DNA from: Saccharicrinis sp050589685
GTDB lineage: Bacteria; Bacteroidota; Bacteroidia; Bacteroidales; Marinilabiliaceae
Assembly: GCF_050589685.1 (NCBI RefSeq)
Contig: NZ_JBNGOS010000035.1
Span: forward strand, 10,421-74,420
Reading direction: 5' to 3'
Length of the DNA stretch: 64,000 bases
The position numbers and the translations under genes were made by a program. Of this stretch, positions 60,061 through 64,000 are shown piece by piece (within the stretch, counting starts at the first letter, position 1; each line of letters begins with the position of its first letter). The notes below the pieces were generated by a model. It ran no database searches. It was not told the origin of the DNA and saw only the letters and a list, made by a program, of their open reading frames with translations.

Positions 60061-61650
60061 CTAATTTTCAATATTTATCTCCTCTGCTTCCATTTCGTTT
60101 TTTCTAAACGAATTAATCAATCGGGCCAAGGCATGAAACGATACCCCAATCAGCGATCCCCAGAATAACAGGTTACCGATCAAATCGATCCATCTGTTCC
60201 GATCCCGTCCCGGCATATAAAAACCGTTCAGTGAAGCCAGACGCCCATTGTGGCTTGTGTGACAATCGACGCAAGCCAGGGCTTGATCTTTAGGCGCAAC
60301 CATGTGATTAATGGGCCAGTACATTTCGGTTTCTACAAAATCGTATTTTCCGCTATAGGGTAATCCCATGCGTTTCATTCCTGCTTCGGCAGCAAGGTTC
60401 CAGTCAAAGTCCACCCAAAAGGCACTATCTCCCTTAGCTGGAGAATAAAGCTTGGGTTGAATCAGCATATGGGTTTCCGGATCGTATATCTGGTCTCCTT
60501 TGTGCACTTTAACAGGATATATCTTGGAATGAATATCATTTACTGATCCTAACAATCGGTTTACCTGAACAGGTATCGTATCTATCTTGTCTCCAATTAC
60601 GTAATGCTGTGCATGGCCATTAAACCAGAAGTAATCTGGTTCTACGTTATTTCCCCATTCGAACTCGCCTTTAATGGAAAGATAAGTATGGTTTCCTAAG
60701 GAATCTTCTTCGTGATAGGGTTGTCCATCTTTCATTTTGCCGGATTCGGACCAGCGCCAGGCCATTTTTGTTGAGTTTACTTTTGCATAAGTCGGTATAT
60801 GGCAAGTTTGACAAGCAATCTTGTTGCCATGACGGTTTAGCATATCGTCCAGGTGGGGACGGGATGTGTGGCACTCTTCGCAGTTCATCCTGTTTACATC
60901 GGTAGAGGATACTGAGTATAGTTTTCCTTTGATGTTGTGTTTTTCATCACCATGGCAGTCAACACAGGTCATACCCATGCCATTTTGAGCCATATGTACA
61001 TCCACATTCCTGTCGCAGGCCAATAAGGCTTCCTCCAGGTCGCCATGTTTAACATTGTTTCCACCACCACTATAAAAGTGACAACTGCCACAATTCACAT
61101 TGTTGGGTCGCCCAACGCTTTGCGCCACCTTCGAAAGGTTAACGCTTCTGTCCGGGTAACCTGCCATAGCCGCACCTTTGAAGTATTCTTCACTGTTATC
61201 GTGACAAACCATGCAATCCACGTTTTTTGCATTACTAAAATCGAACGTGTTGCTGTTCATCCCAAATCCAATGTGACACGCGGCACAAGCTTGCTCGTTA
61301 CTGTTTGAACCAATACAGAAATTGTTGATCACATTCTTTTTGCCAATCTTGGAAATGCCCTTTCCTTCTACATAAGCTACCCTTTCCCAGTTCCAGTGGC
61401 TGGAGTGGATGATTTCTTCGTGCCTTTTGTTGTGACACTGTAAACAAGCTAATGTAACATCTTGTGGTGTTTCGAATTCTTGATTGAGAATTTCAAATTG
61501 TGTATGATCCACAGAAGGCTTTTTCTTGGTGGCATACTCTTGCTTTAATTTGAATTGCGACAGGTTCAAAGGCTCTGGTTGATGCATCAAATTCACCGAT
61601 ACGAGCACAATTACTGTTATTACAATTACGTAGATTATAACTCTGTTCAT
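60061..61650 (-). CDS. Octaheme c-type cytochrome, tetrathionate reductase (OTR) family
   Basis: This 529-residue multiheme protein has exactly eight CXXCH sites (CLQCH, CAACH, CMVCH, CGSCH, CVDCH, CEECH, CQTCH, CVDCH). It has one N-terminal membrane anchor (residues about 4-22) and one C-terminal helix (about 491-513, followed by a short cytoplasmic tail). Shewanella OTR reduces tetrathionate and also nitrite and hydroxylamine in vitro. Here it heads an operon with cytochrome b and two YeeE-like transporters, which favours a sulfur compound as substrate. Electron flow from quinol via cytochrome b is inferred. Confidence 0.88.
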   Translation of the reverse strand: MNRVIIYVIVITVIVLVSVNLMHQPEPLNLSQFKLKQEYATKKKPSVDHTQFEILNQEFETPQDVTLACLQCHNKRHEEIIHSSHWNWERVAYVEGKGISKIGKKNVINNFCIGSNSNEQACAACHIGFGMNSNTFDFSNAKNVDCMVCHDNSEEYFKGAAMAGYPDRSVNLSKVAQSVGRPNNVNCGSCHFYSGGGNNVKHGDLEEALLACDRNVDVHMAQNGMGMTCVDCHGDEKHNIKGKLYSVSSTDVNRMNCEECHTSRPHLDDMLNRHGNKIACQTCHIPTYAKVNSTKMAWRWSESGKMKDGQPYHEEDSLGNHTYLSIKGEFEWGNNVEPDYFWFNGHAQHYVIGDKIDTIPVQVNRLLGSVNDIHSKIYPVKVHKGDQIYDPETHMLIQPKLYSPAKGDSAFWVDFDWNLAAEAGMKRMGLPYSGKYDFVETEMYWPINHMVAPKDQALACVDCHTSHNGRLASLNGFYMPGRDRNRWIDLIGNLLFWGSLIGVSFHALARLINSFRKNEMEAEEINIEN

Positions 61651-62110
61651 AGACGCTTAATTTATTTCTAATGAATGGGTTTGATGAAATTAAAGAAATA
61701 TTAAGTAACGATCAAATTCTAATTCTGATACGTGAGATTCATTCAAAAGTATACAATTATATAGATATATTTAATGGGATATATGTGGATTTGTGTAATT
61801 TATATTGAGTCTGTTTAAGAATAAGGGGTAAGGTGCTAGTAGTGTGGAATATTCGGATGGAGCGAAGATATGAAAATACAAAGAACAGAACGGTATGGAC
61901 TTCGACGATTGTTGCAATAAGTTTAAAATATTTCTGCTTATTGAACATTTATCCAATTGAGGGGTATTAGTTATCCTAGTTATATGCAAGCGGAAAGGGT
62001 GGAGCTGAAGCTAATAATTAGGATATACAGTGGAGGGATTAGGAATTGCAACGGTTTTCAGGGCGTTGCAGTTTTTAAATTTATAAGTTTAAAACATAAA
62101 CAAACATCTA
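61651..62110. other. 460-base divergent region between the octaheme operon and the acyl-CoA dehydrogenase
   Basis: AT-rich, with no gene, RNA or strong palindrome recognised. It must carry promoters for both directions, but I found no well-spaced TTG/TAnnTTTG pair that I would defend. Confidence 0.4.
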
Positions 62111-63610
62111 ATGAATACAGGAAAGGAACCTTTTTCGGAATACTTAGAATCTTTTAAAGAAACATTAAAAAACGTATTTTATCGAAGGGATAATATTGAA
62201 CAATTTATACAAAAGAGGGGATTTCCGGCGTTGGTGCTAAGAGATATTATGGCGCAAAATCCATTGTCGGTTGGCGTTCCCAAAGAATATGGAGGTAGGG
62301 GCGTGGTGATGAAAGAGTGTTTGGGAATGATGGATGCAGCTTCGTACGAATCGTTGCCTCTTTCGTTGACATTTGGAATTAATATTGCCTTGTTCTTGGA
62401 ACCTGTCGGAAAATATGCGGGAGAAGAGGCCAAAAAAAGTGTCTTTAACCGGTTTGTGACCCAGCAAAATATGGGTGGATTAATGATAACCGAACCTGAT
62501 TATGGCAGTGATGCTTTAGGGATGCAAACATCTTGTGTTCAGAAGGGGGCCAATTATCACCTTAAAGGGACCAAGCATTGGCAGGGGTTAACCGGTTTGG
62601 CCGACTACTGGTTGATTACCTCAAGAAAGAAATTAGATTATGGCAATTTGGCCCGTGACATTGATTTTTTTATTTGTGATGTGCAGCAACCCAACCAACA
62701 TATACAGGTGGAAGAATACTACAATAACCTTGGGCTTTACCCTATTCCTTATGGTAAAAACAAGATAGATGTAATTATACCGGAAAGCTATAAGTTACGT
62801 CCGGAATCTTCAGGACTTAATTTGATGATGGATCTCTTGCATCGCAGCCGTTTTCAATTCCCGGGCATGGGTATGGGTTTTATAAGAAGAATGCTAGACG
62901 ACGCGATTCAACATTGCAAAGATCGGGTAGTTGGCGGAAAACCACTAATTAAGCTGGATCAGGTTCAACACCAGATCAATAAGATACAAAGTGCGTTTAC
63001 GGTTTGTTCGGCCATGTGCACCCGTAGTGCAGCACATGCAGGGGTAGAAAAGAATCTGTCACCCGACGCCATCGAGGCCAATAGCATGAAGGCTTATGTG
63101 ACTGACCTGATGCAGTCTTCGGCTCAAATTCTAACGCAACTTAAAGGGGCCAACGGATATAAGGCGGAAAGTGTGAGTTCCCGGGGAATTATAGACTCAA
63201 GACCATTTCAAATATTTGAAGGTTCTAATGATATGTTATATACACAAATATCAGAGTTGGTTAATAAGTTGATGATACGGAAGAAAACAACTAATTTATC
63301 TGCTTTCTTAAAAGATTATGACCTAACAAAAGGTGTGGCAGGGCATTTTAAATCGGCACTTAACTTTATTTTGGAACCTAAACTTAGTCAGCGTAAACAT
63401 GTCGATTTAGGTAAGATAATCAGTAGGGTTGTATCTGCAAATCTTGTTTTAAATATGGAAAACAATGGTTTTCGAAGTGATTTGATCAATAACTGCATTG
63501 ATAGCTTAAAACATGAGGTATCTATGTTAGTGAGTTCATATAAATATGAAACAAGTATTAAAACCATTGAAGATTATAAGGAGTCGGGAACCTGGTTATC
63601 GCTTGTATAG
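62111..63610 (+). CDS. Acyl-CoA dehydrogenase family protein
   Basis: This 499-residue flavoprotein has the ACAD domain order: N-terminal helical (1-115), beta (GGLMITEPDYGSDALGMQTS, KGTKHWQGLTGLADYWL) and C-terminal helical (LMMDLLHRSRFQFPGMGMGF onward). FQIFEGSNDMLYTQ near residue 372 is the usual C-terminal signature. It is longer than classical ACADs (about 380) by a C-terminal ~100-residue helical extension. The substrate cannot be told. It is a single gene with no electron-transfer flavoprotein genes beside it. Confidence 0.85.
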   Translation: MNTGKEPFSEYLESFKETLKNVFYRRDNIEQFIQKRGFPALVLRDIMAQNPLSVGVPKEYGGRGVVMKECLGMMDAASYESLPLSLTFGINIALFLEPVGKYAGEEAKKSVFNRFVTQQNMGGLMITEPDYGSDALGMQTSCVQKGANYHLKGTKHWQGLTGLADYWLITSRKKLDYGNLARDIDFFICDVQQPNQHIQVEEYYNNLGLYPIPYGKNKIDVIIPESYKLRPESSGLNLMMDLLHRSRFQFPGMGMGFIRRMLDDAIQHCKDRVVGGKPLIKLDQVQHQINKIQSAFTVCSAMCTRSAAHAGVEKNLSPDAIEANSMKAYVTDLMQSSAQILTQLKGANGYKAESVSSRGIIDSRPFQIFEGSNDMLYTQISELVNKLMIRKKTTNLSAFLKDYDLTKGVAGHFKSALNFILEPKLSQRKHVDLGKIISRVVSANLVLNMENNGFRSDLINNCIDSLKHEVSMLVSSYKYETSIKTIEDYKESGTWLSLV

Positions 63611-63886
63611 ATAGATATACTTTGTATTTTACGATTAAATAAAGAGGATTTGCTTTGTGCTTATCCTCATTTGGTGTGCCGTGCATGGAATGAAAGCTTT
63701 TTACCTTACCAGAGCGGGGAGTTTTCATGGACGTATTGAAACAATAGTGTGATGAATGGTCGAAAAGGGTTTGTTGTGAGAAGCCAGCCGATGGCACAGT
63801 ATTTATTGTTATGATCGGTTTAGTTTTGCTTCTAATATATAAACCCGCAATATGCATTAGAAAATCTATTACACATTGAAATTGTT
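63611..63886. other. Gap after the acyl-CoA dehydrogenase, no convincing gene
   Basis: Together with the doubtful fragment at 63887-64000 this makes up the last 390 bases of the window. An open minus-strand frame crosses it (63558-63890) but overlaps the dehydrogenase 3' end, lacks family resemblance and a ribosome-binding site, and is probably chance. No terminator was found. Confidence 0.35.
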
Positions 63887-64000
63887 TCAAAACAGGACAC
63901 TCCGCTGCTTCAACGCACCATAACGATGCTCCCGAAAGTAATCCATAGCCGTTAACTTAAGGGAACCTATTGGTACAAAAACACATACGCAGACGGACTT
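63887..64000 (-). CDS. Possible C-terminus of a gene entering from the right edge
   Basis: The minus-strand frame is open from the window edge to TGA at 63889-63887, 37 codons, ending SLKLTAMDYFREHRYGALKQ and six more residues. The composition (charged, aromatic) looks protein-like, but the piece is too short to place in a family. It could be chance. Confidence 0.25.
   Translation of the reverse strand, partial: KSVCVCVFVPIGSLKLTAMDYFREHRYGALKQRSVLF

Noticed and set aside
63558..63890. Minus-strand ORF of 110 codons after the acyl-CoA dehydrogenase
   Set aside because: Overlaps the dehydrogenase 3' end and shows no family features; kept only as part of an unexplained gap.

Overview
The window is from a member of the Bacteroidota, most likely an anaerobic or fermentative marine or sediment relative of the Marinilabiliales. 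The phylum is well supported: there are two SusC/SusD pairs, a DUF6377-type TPR/HTH regulator, an FtsK-LolA gene order, many SPII lipoproteins, TAnnTTTG-type -7 promoter elements and few Shine-Dalgarno sites. The order is an inference from gene content. No rRNA, tRNA, CRISPR array, intact transposon or prophage was seen.

Layout. 1-3.2 kb: the tail of a TerB-like gene, then a triple-rhodanese protein and an EgtD-like methyltransferase. These match EanB and EanA of anaerobic ergothioneine synthesis. 3.3-8.2 kb: malic enzyme, a lipoprotein and the hydrogenase maturase HydG. 8.4-13.3 kb: a frameshifted BlaR1-like sensor, its BlaI repressor with three operator-like palindromes, a TPR protein, and a divergent DUF6249 gene / ECF sigma factor pair with mirror-image promoters. 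13.3-19.9 kb: YebC, an LplT-like transporter with an Aas-like enzyme that contains its own ACP, a GNAT gene broken by a stop codon, and uracil-DNA glycosylase. 20-27.1 kb: a DUF6377 regulator followed by SusCD operon 1. 27.1-30.4 kb: cobalamin nucleotide-loop genes cobU, cobC, cobS and cobT. 30.5-40.4 kb: outer-membrane protein, Cu/Zn efflux permease, LolA, FtsK, a lipoprotein, CtlX and an M3 peptidase. 40.8-45 kb: methylmalonyl-CoA epimerase and a Na+-pumping methylmalonyl-CoA decarboxylase. 46.5-57.5 kb: SusCD operon 2 with GH31 and GH13 enzymes, an alpha-glucan (starch) utilization locus. 57.6-61.7 kb: octaheme cytochrome, cytochrome b, and a two-gene YeeE-type sulfur transporter, one half of which is fused to a rhodanese domain. 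62.1-63.6 kb: acyl-CoA dehydrogenase.

How the parts fit. Starch is bound and cut by operon 2 and its hydrolases. Fermentation to propionate would use B12 (cob genes), the epimerase and the sodium-pumping decarboxylase, with malic enzyme and HydG (for an [FeFe] hydrogenase encoded elsewhere) in redox balance. Two sulfur modules stand at opposite ends: polysulfide-dependent ergothioneine synthesis and a probable tetrathionate/thiosulfate respiratory unit.

The most unusual signals are: (1) the two SusCD operons share near-identical 5' leader modules, each with a 12-codon ORF, and a near-identical ~80-nt 3' element that carries a relic of a SusD C-terminus followed by a terminator; (2) mirror-image ECF promoters with identical 17-bp spacers; (3) the eanB-eanA pair; (4) the octaheme cytochrome/YeeE cluster, whose rhodanese domain lacks its cysteine.
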